A DNA stretch of 13,768 nt from Kiritimatiellales bacterium (lineage in GTDB: Bacteria > Verrucomicrobiota > Kiritimatiellia > Kiritimatiellales > Tichowtungiaceae): contig JAQUXG010000012.1 in the NCBI GenBank assembly GCA_028692515.1, positions 1 through 13,768 on the forward strand, in the 5' to 3' direction. The notes below the pieces were generated by a model. That model made no database searches and was not told the origin of the DNA. It worked only from the letters and a program-made list of their open reading frames with translations. The translations under genes were made by a program, and so were the position numbers. Below are positions 1 to 6,881 of the stretch, piece after piece (within the stretch, counting starts at the first letter, position 1; every line of letters starts with the position of its first letter).

Positions 1-1
1 A

Positions 2-610
2 TACACAGAAATCAAAGCACCGGTCAGCGGACGCATTGGCGCGGCGCAGGTGACCAAAGGCAACTATGTTACCTCGGCTTCCGGCGCTTTGGCACGCATC
101 GTCCAAATTGATCCGATCCGCGTGACCTTCTCGCTGACGGATCGTGAATATCTTGCACTTCGCCAGCAGGATCTTTCCGGAACCGGTACCGTTCGGGTTG
201 CGCAGGTTCGTCTGCCGGATGAAACGGTTCTTCCGACCCTTGGAAAAAAAGATTTTGACGATAACGCCATTGATCCGCAAACCGGAACCATTGCCGTGCG
301 CTATCTGTTCGACAACCCGGACGGTCTTCTCATTCCCGGCGGCTATGTGACGGCATTGCTTCGCGACCAGAATGCGGAGAAAGGCATTAAGATTCCGCAA
401 AGGGCACAGCTGGTCGATCAGCAGGGAACCTATGTGCTGGCGGTGGACGAAAAAAACATGGTGTCTCCGGTTCGGATTGTAACCGGAACGCAGATCGGTA
501 CGGATGTGGTGGTTCTGTCCGGACTGAAAGAGGGCGACCGGATTATCGTGGACGGTGTTCAGAAGACCCGGGCCGGCGCAACCGTACAGGTGAGCGAAGC
601 TAACCAGTAA
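2..610 (+). CDS. RND efflux periplasmic adaptor (membrane fusion protein), 5' truncated by the window
   Basis: This is the periplasmic adaptor that links an RND pump to its outer-membrane channel. The frame is open from base 2, so the true start lies upstream and about 202 residues are visible. The first residues ([13 protein letters not shown]) are the second half of the biotinyl/lipoyl-like domain. They are followed by the beta-barrel domain ([20 protein letters not shown]) and the membrane-proximal domain ([11 protein letters not shown], then KIPQRAQLV and [22 protein letters not shown]). This order is typical of the AcrA/MexA family. The gene stops with TAA 58 bases before the pump start, so the two are very probably cotranscribed. 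The GTG at 50 lies inside the lipoyl domain and is not a real start. A near-copy of the window's palindrome (TTCCGA CCC TTGGAA, 231-245) lies inside the gene and is read as LPTLGK. The substrate cannot be told from sequence. Confidence 0.93.
   Translation, partial: YTEIKAPVSGRIGAAQVTKGNYVTSASGALARIVQIDPIRVTFSLTDREYLALRQQDLSGTGTVRVAQVRLPDETVLPTLGKKDFDDNAIDPQTGTIAVRYLFDNPDGLLIPGGYVTALLRDQNAEKGIKIPQRAQLVDQQGTYVLAVDEKNMVSPVRIVTGTQIGTDVVVLSGLKEGDRIIVDGVQKTRAGATVQVSEANQ
231..245. repeat. TTCCAA-N3-TTGGAA palindrome, one-mismatch copy in the adaptor gene
   Basis: The sequence reads TTCCGA CCC TTGGAA, one mismatch from the perfect palindrome, and is followed by a run of A. It lies in the coding frame of the adaptor as L-P-T-L-G-K. 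This is the weakest-placed member inside a gene and could be chance on its own. Confidence 0.4.
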
Positions 611-612
611 TT

Positions 613-653
613 TTTCAAATTCAAATTTCAAGTTTCCAGTTTCAAATTTCCAA
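613..653 (+). repeat. Degenerate tandem heptamers TTTCMAR in the adaptor-pump gap
   Basis: The gap between adaptor and pump genes is built from six consecutive units of about seven bases: TTTCAAA, TTCAAA, TTTCAAG, TTTCCAG, TTTCAAA, TTTCCAA. They end just before the Shine-Dalgarno sequence of the pump gene. The repeat is seen directly; its function is unknown. It resembles the style of the heptanucleotide tandem repeats (STRR) described in filamentous cyanobacteria, but the sequence differs. Confidence 0.7.
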
Positions 654-656
654 TCC

Positions 657-661
657 GGAGG
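657..661 (+). promoter_or_regulatory. Shine-Dalgarno site that fixes the pump start at 669
   Basis: GGAGG ends seven bases before the ATG at 669. A TTG at 663 is in frame but only one base from the Shine-Dalgarno, too close to be used. The ATG is therefore taken as the start. Confidence 0.8.
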
Positions 662-668
662 ATTGAGC

Positions 669-3600
669 ATGATTTCCAGAGTGTTTATTGAACGTCCGCG
701 ACTGGCGGGCGTGGTGTCCATCGTTCTGATGCTGGCGGGGATTTTATCCATCGTCTCGCTGCCGATTGCGCAGTTCCCGCAGGTTACGCCGCCGCAGGTT
801 ATTGTGAGCGCCTCCTATCCGGGAGCTAGCGCGGAAGTGCTGGCCGACACGGTGGCCGGACCGATTGAAGATTCCGTCAATGGCGTCGACAATATGATTT
901 ATATGTCATCGGCTGCCGACAGTTCTGGAACCTACACGCTGACCATCACCTTCGAAGTCGGAACCAATCCCGACATTGCGCAGGTGCAGGTACAGAACCG
1001 CGTCTCTCAGGCGCAGCCGTTACTCCCGACCGAGGTGATCCAGCAGGGGGTCTCTGTGAAGACTCAATCTGCGGATATGTTGGGCTTCGTTATGATGCGC
1101 TCGCCGAAAGGAACGATGGGCGAGCTGGAGCTGAGCGACTACACCTATAAAATCATCAAACCGGCGCTGGAACGAATTCGCGGTGTCAGCAGTGCGGATG
1201 TGTACGGCCCGAAATACAGCATGCGCGTCTGGCTCGATTCCAGCCGCCTTTCCGCACTGGGGATCAGCGCGGACGAAGTCGTATCCGCTATTCGAAGTCA
1301 GAATATTCAGGCCTCGGTCGGTTCGATCGGCACAGCCCCCGGTGACGGTTCGAGCGATGTCACGTACACGCTCAAGGCGCAGGGCCGCCTCAACGATCCG
1401 GCGGACTTTGAAAATATCATCGTTCGTACCGGCGATAACAGCGCCGTGGTTTTTCTAAAAGATGTCGCCCGTGTTGAAAAAGGCGCCAATAATTATACCT
1501 TCCGCGCCAAATATAACGGCGAAACCGCCGTTGCCGTTGCGCTGAGCCGCGCCTCCGGCGCCAACGCGCTCGACGCCATGGATGCCATTCGCGCGCAGCT
1601 GAAATCGCTGAGCAAACAGTTTCCGGCGGACATGGAATATATTCTGCCATACGATGCCACCAACTTTGTGCGGGTCTGCATCAATGAAATCGGCATGACA
1701 TTGCTACTCACCTTTCTGCTGGTTGTCGGTGTCTGCTACCTCTTCCTGCAAGACTGGCGGGCTACGTTGATTCCGGCGCTAACCATTCCGGTTTCGCTTT
1801 GTGCTACCTTCGCTGTACTGCATGCCTTTGGCTACAGCATCAACACGTTGACTCTGTTCGGTCTGGTTCTGGCCATCGGCATTGTCGTGGACGACGCCAT
1901 TGTCGTGGTCGAGCGCGTGCTCTATCTGATGGAACACGAAGGACTGGATCACAAAGCGGCAACCATTAAAGCCATGGAGCAGGTCAGCGGTGCCGTCATC
2001 GCCACCACACTCGTTCTGTTGGCCATCTTTGTGCCGATCGGGTTTGTCGGCGGCATTGTTGGAAAAATCTATCAGCAGTTCGCCGTGGCGATTTCCGCCG
2101 CGGTACTCTTTTCGACGGTCAACGCACTGACACTCAGTCCGGCACTGTGTGCCACAATACTGCAGGTCATCAAACCCAAACAGCACGGTCCGCTATGCTG
2201 GTTCAATACCGGCCTGAACCGTGTGCGCGGTCATTATGTAAATACAGCAACCCGTTTGTCCCGTCGTCTGATCCTGACAGCTGTCATCCTGCTAAGTACG
2301 GTCGGCGGGGTTTGGCTGTTTTCCTCCCTGAATTCCACCTCCTTTCTTCCAGAGGAAGATCAGGGTGTGATTTTCGGTGCCATCCAGCTTCCGGAAGGGT
2401 CCACTCGCGAGCGCACGGAACGACTGATGAATGATTATGTGACGCCGTTGCGTAATGAACCCGGCGTGGCGTTTATGATTTCGGTGACAGGCCACAGTTT
2501 TATCGGCGGTGCCGGTGAAAACGTCGGACTGTTCATCTGCGGGCTCGACAGCTGGGAAGAGAGAAAATCGGCCGACCTACAGATCAGTGCCATTCAGCAG
2601 CGAATGCAGGCTGCACTATCCGCCGTTCCCGGCGCGCAGATTAATCTGTTTGTACCGCCCGCCATTATGGGGCTGGGCCAAAGTGGCGGGATGGATGTCC
2701 GCCTGCAGGCGATTACTGATAATGATCCGCAGAAACTGGGCGCGGTATTGAACAACTTCCTCATGAAGCTCAATACGACGCCGGGCATGATGTACGCGTT
2801 CAGTGGATACGCAGCCAACACGCCGCATCTGCTGCTGGATGTGGATCGCGTCAAAGCCTCACTCATGAAAGTCTCTGTCAGCGATATATTCTCCACGCTT
2901 CAAAGCTACTTCGGCTCGCGCTATGTCAACGACGTTAACTTTGAAGGACAGGTCAACCGGGCCATCGTACAGGCTGACATGACCTTCCGCGATCAGGCGG
3001 CCGACATCAACAAGCTCTACGTGAAAAGTCAGACCGGCGCAATGGTTCCTCTCGGCAGTGTGCTCAATATCACGCCGGCCTTGGCACCCCGCTCGGTAGA
3101 TCGATACAACAAATTCACCTCGGCGGCCATCACCGCCGTGGCCCTGCCGTTCATCAGCAGTGGTGATGCCATGAAGCTGGTCACCAAAGCGGCGGAAGAA
3201 AATCTGCCCGAAGGCTACACTTTCGACTGGTCTGGGCTTAGCTATCAGGAAGCCCGCGCCTCCGGCGGTTCCAGCATCCTCATCGCGATGGCGCTGGTCT
3301 TCGGCTATCTCTTTCTTGTTGCGCAATATGAAAGCTGGACCATTCCGCTGCCGGTGATGCTTTCCACCGCAGTGGCCAGTCTCGGCGCACTGATCGGGCT
3401 GCTCGGCATGGGTCTGTCGCTTAGCGTCTACGCTCAGCTTGGACTTATCCTGCTCGTCGGTCTCGCCAGCAAAAACGCCATTCTGATCGTCGAATTTTCC
3501 AAAACCCGCCGCGAAGAAGGGCTATCCATCATTGATGCCGCCGCTGACGGAGCCGGACAGCGGTTTCGCGCCGTGCTCATGACCGCCTTCACCTTCATTC

Positions 3601-5159
3601 TTGGTGTGCTCCCGATGGTCTTCGCCTCCGGCGCGGGCTCGGCCGCGCGAAACTCCATCGGCTCCACCGTGTTCTGGGGAATGACGGCCGCGACGCTGTT
3701 CGGCATCATCCTCATTCCGGCGCTCTACGTCCTCTTCCAGACGCTGCGCGAAAAAGGACATCGCCGAATTGGTCTTGGAAAAGACAAGTTGCACCTGCTC
3801 GTCATCCTGCTCATCCCGTTCCTCTTCGGCGGCTGTCTTTCCGTCGGGCCGAACTATAAGCAGCCCGAACTTCCAAGCATTGGAAACACAGGTGTTGAAA
3901 CGCCGGCCGACTGGTGGACCACGCTCAATGATTCGGATCTCACCGCGCTCGTCAATGAAGCGATGCAGAACAATTATGACCTAAAATCGGCTGTCGCCGT
4001 TGTGCGCGCCGCCCGTGCACAGCTCGGCATCGCCCGCGCCGCGCTCGGTCCGCAGATCGATGCCAGCGGAAGTTTCAAGCGCAGTAAATCCAGCAATGAA
4101 GTTGGTTCAGGTTCTCCCGGAGAACGGGACACATACAACGCCGGTTTCGATGCCGCATGGGAACTCGATCTCTTCGGCGGAACCCGTCGCTCCACCGAAG
4201 CGGCTAAAGCCGCTTGGCAGTCCAAAGAGGCCGGCATGGCCGATGTGCGGATTTCCGTCGCGGCCGAAACCGCCCGCAGCTACGTAACATTGCGAGCTGC
4301 TCAGCAGCGGCTAAATGTCGCGCAGGCCAACCTGAAAATTCAGCAGGAAACGTTCGATCTGCTTCAGTCGAAATTCGACAGCGGACTTATCGGCGAACTC
4401 TCGCTTCAGCAGGCGCGCTATAATCTCGAAAGCACCCGTGCAACCGTTCCATCGCTCGAAACGGCGGTCGAACAGAGCCTCAACGCTCTCGCTGTCCTCA
4501 CCGGCGTATTGCCCGGGTCATTGCATGACCGGCTTGCAGCGGTAAAAGACATTCCGGCCCTTTCGGCTCAGGCCGTCACCGGCATTCACGCCGACCTGCT
4601 GCGTCGCCGTCCCGACGTGCGCGTTGCCGAACGCGAACTCGCCGCGCAGACCGCGCGCATCGGTGCCGCCAAATCGGATTATTTCCCGAAATTCACGCTC
4701 AACGGCTCCATCGGACTGGAATCGCTCAGCTTCGACACGCTCGGCAATTCCGGCAACGACTTCTACAGTTTCGGTCCCGGCATCCAATGGGCGATCTTCC
4801 ACATGGGATCCATCCGCAACAACATCAACGTACAGAAAGCCGGACAGGAACAGGTGCTGGCTGCCTATGAAAAAGCGGTGCTGGTTGCTGTGCAGGAAAC
4901 CCGCGACGCGCTCACCGCTTTCCAGAAAGAACAACAACGCATGACCGCACTCGATGCCGCCGCAACCGCCGCACGCACCGCGGCGGAGCTGGCCGACGAC
5001 CGCTATAAAAACGGACTCGAAGATTTCGAAACCGTTCTCGAAGCTCAGCGCGCCCGCCTCAGCTTCGAAGACCAGCTCGTGCAGAGCCAGAGCGCCGTCA
5101 CGCAGAATTTGATCAACCTCTACAAAGCCCTCGGCGGCGGCTGGACCCAAATGCAGTAA
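669..5159 (+). CDS. RND (HAE1/AcrB-type) efflux permease fused to a NodT/OprM-type outer-membrane factor lipoprotein
   Basis: This is a 1496-residue single frame. Residues 1 to about 1040 are a full-length proton-driven RND pump (AcrB is 1049 residues). It starts [15 protein letters not shown] and has the porter motif [18 protein letters not shown], the TM4 acid pair Asp408-Asp409 in [12 protein letters not shown], and Lys935 in [14 protein letters not shown], equivalent to the AcrB proton-relay residues. A basic linker ([12 protein letters not shown]) then leads into a hydrophobic stretch and lipobox ending LFGGC at Cys1056. From there about 440 residues form an outer-membrane factor: [61 protein letters not shown] and a C-terminal [12 protein letters not shown]. 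No stop, frameshift or strong start separates the halves; the only weak candidate is a TTG at 3798. The RND C-terminus is cytoplasmic, so the internal signal sequence could be exported and cut by signal peptidase II to release a lipidated channel (inference). A palindrome lies at residues 1068-1073. Drug specificity cannot be read. Confidence 0.93.
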   Translation: MISRVFIERPRLAGVVSIVLMLAGILSIVSLPIAQFPQVTPPQVIVSASYPGASAEVLADTVAGPIEDSVNGVDNMIYMSSAADSSGTYTLTITFEVGTNPDIAQVQVQNRVSQAQPLLPTEVIQQGVSVKTQSADMLGFVMMRSPKGTMGELELSDYTYKIIKPALERIRGVSSADVYGPKYSMRVWLDSSRLSALGISADEVVSAIRSQNIQASVGSIGTAPGDGSSDVTYTLKAQGRLNDPADFENIIVRTGDNSAVVFLKDVARVEKGANNYTFRAKYNGETAVAVALSRASGANALDAMDAIRAQLKSLSKQFPADMEYILPYDATNFVRVCINEIGMTLLLTFLLVVGVCYLFLQDWRATLIPALTIPVSLCATFAVLHAFGYSINTLTLFGLVLAIGIVVDDAIVVVERVLYLMEHEGLDHKAATIKAMEQVSGAVIATTLVLLAIFVPIGFVGGIVGKIYQQFAVAISAAVLFSTVNALTLSPALCATILQVIKPKQHGPLCWFNTGLNRVRGHYVNTATRLSRRLILTAVILLSTVGGVWLFSSLNSTSFLPEEDQGVIFGAIQLPEGSTRERTERLMNDYVTPLRNEPGVAFMISVTGHSFIGGAGENVGLFICGLDSWEERKSADLQISAIQQRMQAALSAVPGAQINLFVPPAIMGLGQSGGMDVRLQAITDNDPQKLGAVLNNFLMKLNTTPGMMYAFSGYAANTPHLLLDVDRVKASLMKVSVSDIFSTLQSYFGSRYVNDVNFEGQVNRAIVQADMTFRDQAADINKLYVKSQTGAMVPLGSVLNITPALAPRSVDRYNKFTSAAITAVALPFISSGDAMKLVTKAAEENLPEGYTFDWSGLSYQEARASGGSSILIAMALVFGYLFLVAQYESWTIPLPVMLSTAVASLGALIGLLGMGLSLSVYAQLGLILLVGLASKNAILIVEFSKTRREEGLSIIDAAADGAGQRFRAVLMTAFTFILGVLPMVFASGAGSAARNSIGSTVFWGMTAATLFGIILIPALYVLFQTLREKGHRRIGLGKDKLHLLVILLIPFLFGGCLSVGPNYKQPELPSIGNTGVETPADWWTTLNDSDLTALVNEAMQNNYDLKSAVAVVRAARAQLGIARAALGPQIDASGSFKRSKSSNEVGSGSPGERDTYNAGFDAAWELDLFGGTRRSTEAAKAAWQSKEAGMADVRISVAAETARSYVTLRAAQQRLNVAQANLKIQQETFDLLQSKFDSGLIGELSLQQARYNLESTRATVPSLETAVEQSLNALAVLTGVLPGSLHDRLAAVKDIPALSAQAVTGIHADLLRRRPDVRVAERELAAQTARIGAAKSDYFPKFTLNGSIGLESLSFDTLGNSGNDFYSFGPGIQWAIFHMGSIRNNINVQKAGQEQVLAAYEKAVLVAVQETRDALTAFQKEQQRMTALDAAATAARTAAELADDRYKNGLEDFETVLEAQRARLSFEDQLVQSQSAVTQNLINLYKALGGGWTQMQ
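3789..3836 (+). other. Internal signal sequence and lipobox at the pump-channel junction
   Basis: The coded segment is [19 protein letters not shown]. It has basic residues, a hydrophobic core and a Gly-Gly-Cys lipobox with Cys at codon 3834-3836. It is what one expects at the N-terminus of a free OprM-type lipoprotein, yet it lies in the middle of the fused chain. The in-frame TTG at 3798 could be a weak internal start, but no good Shine-Dalgarno precedes it. Confidence 0.75.
3871..3885. repeat. Perfect palindrome TTCCAA-GCA-TTGGAA inside the channel half of the fusion
   Basis: A perfect 6-3-6 palindrome lies about 35 bases after the lipobox Cys codon. It is read as L-P-S-I-G-N in the linker before the first channel helix, a region that tolerates variation in this family. 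Confidence 0.75.
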
Positions 5160-5164
5160 ACGCG

Positions 5165-5180
5165 TTTCCAATCGTTGAAA
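5165..5180. repeat. Degenerate palindrome TTTCCAA-TCG-TTGAAA
   Basis: This copy lacks one G in the right arm. It lies right after the pump-channel stop codon and runs into the terminator hairpin at 5177-5198. Confidence 0.55.
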
Positions 5181-5198
5181 CCGGCTCGGCCGGTTTTC
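5177..5198 (+). terminator. Probable intrinsic terminator of the efflux operon
   Basis: GAAACCGGC, loop TCG, then GCCGGTTTTC form a GC-rich hairpin ending in TTTT, 17 bases after the stop codon of the fusion gene. The T-run is short, so strength is uncertain. Confidence 0.6.
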
Positions 5199-5201
5199 AT
5201 A

Positions 5202-5220
5202 TTTTCCAACCATTGGAAAA
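5202..5220. repeat. Extended perfect palindrome TTTTCCAA-CCA-TTGGAAAA
   Basis: This is the best-conserved copy, with two 8-base arms around a 3-base spacer. It is intergenic, between the efflux operon and the glycosyltransferase remnant. The flanking T and A suggest the full consensus is TTTTCCAA-N3-TTGGAAAA. Confidence 0.8.
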
Positions 5221-5233
5221 AGCGGGTAGAAAA

Positions 5234-5250
5234 TTTGCAAACATTTGGAA
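5234..5250. repeat. Degenerate palindrome TTTGCAA-ACA-TTTGGAA
   Basis: A worn copy with one extra base and a C/G change in the left arm. It lies 14 bases after the extended copy at 5202-5220, in the same intergenic region. Confidence 0.45.
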
Positions 5251-5589
5251 AATTACTAGATTACGGGACTGACCATCCCTTCATCGATTTTCTGTGAACA
5301 GGAACAGCGACTGATGATAGCCGACCTTCGGGATACAACGGCCGGGCCGAATATCGAATTCTTGGGTCGAGTATCGGACGAGAAACGTGATGAAATTTAT
5401 TCGCAGGCTCGTGCGCTGATTTTCCCCGGTGTAGAAGATTTCGGCATCATTCCCGTCGAGGCGCAGGCGGCGGGCTGTCCGGTGATCGCCTTCGGGCAAG
5501 GCGGCGCACTCGAAACGGTTGTTGATGGTAAAACCGGACTCTTTTTTGCTGAACAGACTGCCGACTCGCGTTGCGAGGCTGTCCAGAAG

Positions 5590-5604
5590 TTCCAGACGCT
5601 GGAA
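5590..5604. repeat. Palindrome TTCCAG-ACG-CTGGAA inside the glycosyltransferase fragment
   Basis: A perfect 6-3-6 palindrome with compensated changes (A to G on the left, T to C on the right) relative to TTCCAA/TTGGAA. It is read as F-Q-T-L-E. The paired substitution argues that symmetry itself is being kept. Confidence 0.6.
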
Positions 5605-5640
5605 CTTTCGGAATCCGCCTGTCGTGCTAACGCCACGCGT

Positions 5641-5658
5641 TTTTCCAACCCCTGGAAA
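5641..5658. repeat. Palindrome TTTTCCAA-CCC-CTGGAAA near the end of the glycosyltransferase fragment
   Basis: One arm mismatch from the consensus. It is read as F-S-N-P-W-K and is followed 12 bases later by another copy, so the two form a close pair. Confidence 0.55.
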
Positions 5659-5670
5659 CTTCCAACTCAT

Positions 5671-5688
5671 TTTTCCCAACCCTTGGAA
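5671..5688. repeat. Palindrome TTTTCCCAA-CCC-TTGGAA near the end of the glycosyltransferase fragment
   Basis: A copy with one extra C in the left arm, 30 bases after the start of the previous one. It is read as F-S-Q-P-L-E and partly overlaps a possible terminator stem. Confidence 0.55.
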
Positions 5689-5709
5689 TATGAGAAGGGT
5701 TAGTTTTTT
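5678..5709 (+). terminator. Possible terminator at the end of the glycosyltransferase fragment
   Basis: AACCCTT (5678-5684) pairs with AAGGGTT (5695-5701) across a 10-base loop and is followed by AG and six T. The stem covers the stop codon. The loop is long and the stem only seven pairs, so this is moderate evidence. Confidence 0.4.
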
Positions 5710-5710
5710 C

Positions 5711-6828
5711 GGTTCTTCGGCGGTTTTAGTGGAGTGACTGGAAAAGAGAGCTTCCGGGGTGCCGATTGTTTTGGCACATAACGGGGCATGATTACGGAAG
5801 AACATGATCAACAGCTGCTGGGACTGAGCTCGCCTTGATCGGTAACGAAAGTGGATCTGAGCGTGAAAGACCTGCGGGTTGACATTTACGTGTAGCATGT
5901 CGGACAAACAGATTGCTGTCCGGACTGCGGCGCATCCTGCCGTATTTATGACCACGCGCCGGAACGAACCTGGCTTGACCGGCATCAGATGGACACCATT
6001 CGCAAACGGGCCGTCGAGCGCGGTCTGGCCCGGCGTAAAAGGAATCTCATTCCTTATATAGGCTTGGATGAAAAGAGCTTCCGTAAAGGAATGGATTTTG
6101 TGACGACGCTCTGTGATCTGAAAGGCTCACGGGTTTTGGACGTGGTTGAAAACCGGGACGAGCAATCCGCCAAGAACCTGCGGGGCAAGGCCTTGAGTAA
6201 GCCGCAGCAGGCCGGTGTGTTTGCGGCGGCCATGGACATGTGGCCTGCGTATCGCAATGCGGTCAATGAGGTGATGCCGTTCACCGAAATCGTGCACGGA
6301 CCGGTTTCACGTTGTGCAGCACCTGAACAAGGCGGTTGATCAGGTTCGCCGTCAGGGACACCGGCAGTTGCTCCGGCAGGGAGAAGCTCATCTCAAAGGG
6401 ACGAAGTACTGGTGGTTGAAAAACAGCCCGGAACTGACGGCGGATGCCGCTCTCCGTTTTGAAGAGTTGAAAAAGGCGGGTTTGAAAGTAGCCCGGGCCT
6501 GGGAACTCAAAGAGTTGTTTCAACACATCTGGAACTGCGCGACCGTCAAACAGGCGGAGGCCTTTTTCGAGAACTGGTATGCCCGGGCGATTCAGTGCGG
6601 ACTCGGACCGGTGAAGAAAGTGGTCAAGATGATCATGAAGCATCTGAGCAATCTGTTGAACTATCTGGTCTGGCGAATCAGCAACGGAGTCGTGGAAGGC
6701 CTCAACTCGGAAATCCAGACCGTGAAGTCAAATGTTCGTGGCTACCGCTCCTTCGAAAGCTACCGCACGGCGATCTTGTTCCACTGCGGAAAGCTGGAAA
6801 TGCTCCCATGAAAATTTACGACGAGCTA
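5711..6828 (+). mobile_element. Decayed ISL3-family insertion sequence
   Basis: The span is set by the transposase remnant and by weak candidate terminal inverted repeats. The left end begins GGTTCTTCGGCGGTTTTAGT at 5711. The right end, read as its complement from 6828 to 6803, shares the TTTT(A/C)(G/A)T-GGGAG part but is worn elsewhere. No matching direct repeat flanks the two ends. The length of about 1.1 kb is shorter than usual for ISL3 elements (about 1.3-1.5 kb), in line with the internal deletion in the transposase. The element is very probably immobile. It begins 8 bases after the glycosyltransferase fragment and ends about 50 bases before murD. Confidence 0.6.
5788..6811 (+). pseudogene. 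ISL3-family transposase, broken by two stops, a deletion and a frameshift
   Basis: ISL3 transposases are DDE enzymes of about 400 residues with N-terminal zinc fingers. From ATG 5788 the frame reads MITEEHDQQLLGLSSP, then TGA at 5836-5838 where the family has Trp (EPW), then SVTKVDLSVKDLRVDIYV, then TAG at 5893-5895, then the zinc-finger part CCPDCGASC and YDHAPERTW. The next residues jump to RAVERGLARRK, so I estimate roughly 60-80 residues, including the second Cys cluster, are deleted. The first catalytic Asp is in GLDEKSFRKG (codon 6067). At 6298-6299 one extra G turns the family motif DRFHVVQHLN into GPVSRC; removing it restores the frame through KAVDQVRR to the end. The Glu motif VVEGLNSEIQ and GYRSFESYRTAILF are intact. 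Four independent lesions mean it is dead. The last third looks well kept, so decay may be recent. Confidence 0.85.
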
Positions 6829-6846
6829 AAATTTCCTGCAATTAGA

Positions 6847-6874
6847 TGGACAGCAGGCGGCACGTTTCTACTAT
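6847..6874 (+). promoter_or_regulatory. Candidate sigma-70-type promoter of murD, placed for a leaderless start
   Basis: TGGACA (6847-6852, 5 of 6 to TTGACA), a 16-base spacer and TACTAT (6869-6874, 4 of 6 to TATAAT). Seven bases separate the -10 box from the ATG at 6882, so transcription would begin at or within a base or two of the start codon. No Shine-Dalgarno is present, which fits a leaderless mRNA. Confidence 0.45.
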
Positions 6875-6881
6875 CTCCGCC

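Larger units (their letters stand above)
5314..5703 (+). pseudogene. C-terminal fragment of a GT4-family glycosyltransferase
   Basis: 129 residues match the nucleotide-sugar-binding domain of GT4 glycosyltransferases: GPNIEFLGRVSDEKRDEIYSQARALIFPGVEDFGIIPVEAQAAGCPVIAFGQGGALETVVDG in sense, including the E-x7-E motif at Glu41 and Glu49. Family members are about 350-400 residues, so the whole acceptor domain and the first part of this domain are missing. The frame is open upstream only to a TAG at 5257, and that extra stretch (ITGLTIPSSIFCEQEQRL) does not look like the family. No Shine-Dalgarno precedes 5314. The C-terminal tail contains three palindrome copies (read as FQTLE, FSNPWK and FSQPLE) where relatives usually have a variable helix ending RANALRFS. 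I read it as a deletion remnant next to an IS, probably not functional; expression as a small stand-alone domain cannot be excluded. Confidence 0.75.

Noticed and set aside
2388..2395. Short palindromes such as TTCCGGAA (also at 9102)
   Set aside because: They lack the 3-base spacer and AA/TT core of the palindrome family and are expected by chance in GC-rich coding DNA.
3721..3800. A frameshift or lost stop hidden at the RND/channel junction
   Set aside because: Both halves and the linker are in one frame, with normal codon use and no homopolymer suggesting an error. A sequencing error cannot be fully excluded without reads, so it is listed as a check under the fusion.
4518..5240. 240-codon open frame on the minus strand across the channel half of the fusion gene
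   Set aside because: It is antisense to clear outer-membrane factor coding sequence, has no family signature, and is explained by codon bias of the sense gene.
5252..5272. Possible heptamers (ATTACTA, GATTACG, GGACTGA) before the glycosyltransferase fragment
   Set aside because: Only one or two units resemble the other tracts, too few to separate from chance.
5281..5985. 234-codon minus-strand open frame over the glycosyltransferase remnant and IS start
   Set aside because: It crosses two unrelated remnants read in the sense direction and has no protein-like motif.
5703..6836. Target-site duplication flanking the ISL3 element
   Set aside because: The 8 bases on the two sides (GTTTTTTC and AAATTTCC) do not match, so no duplication is claimed.
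6846..6881. Upstream ATG extending murD by 12 residues
   Set aside because: The extra residues do not fit MurD, and a promoter overlaps this stretch.
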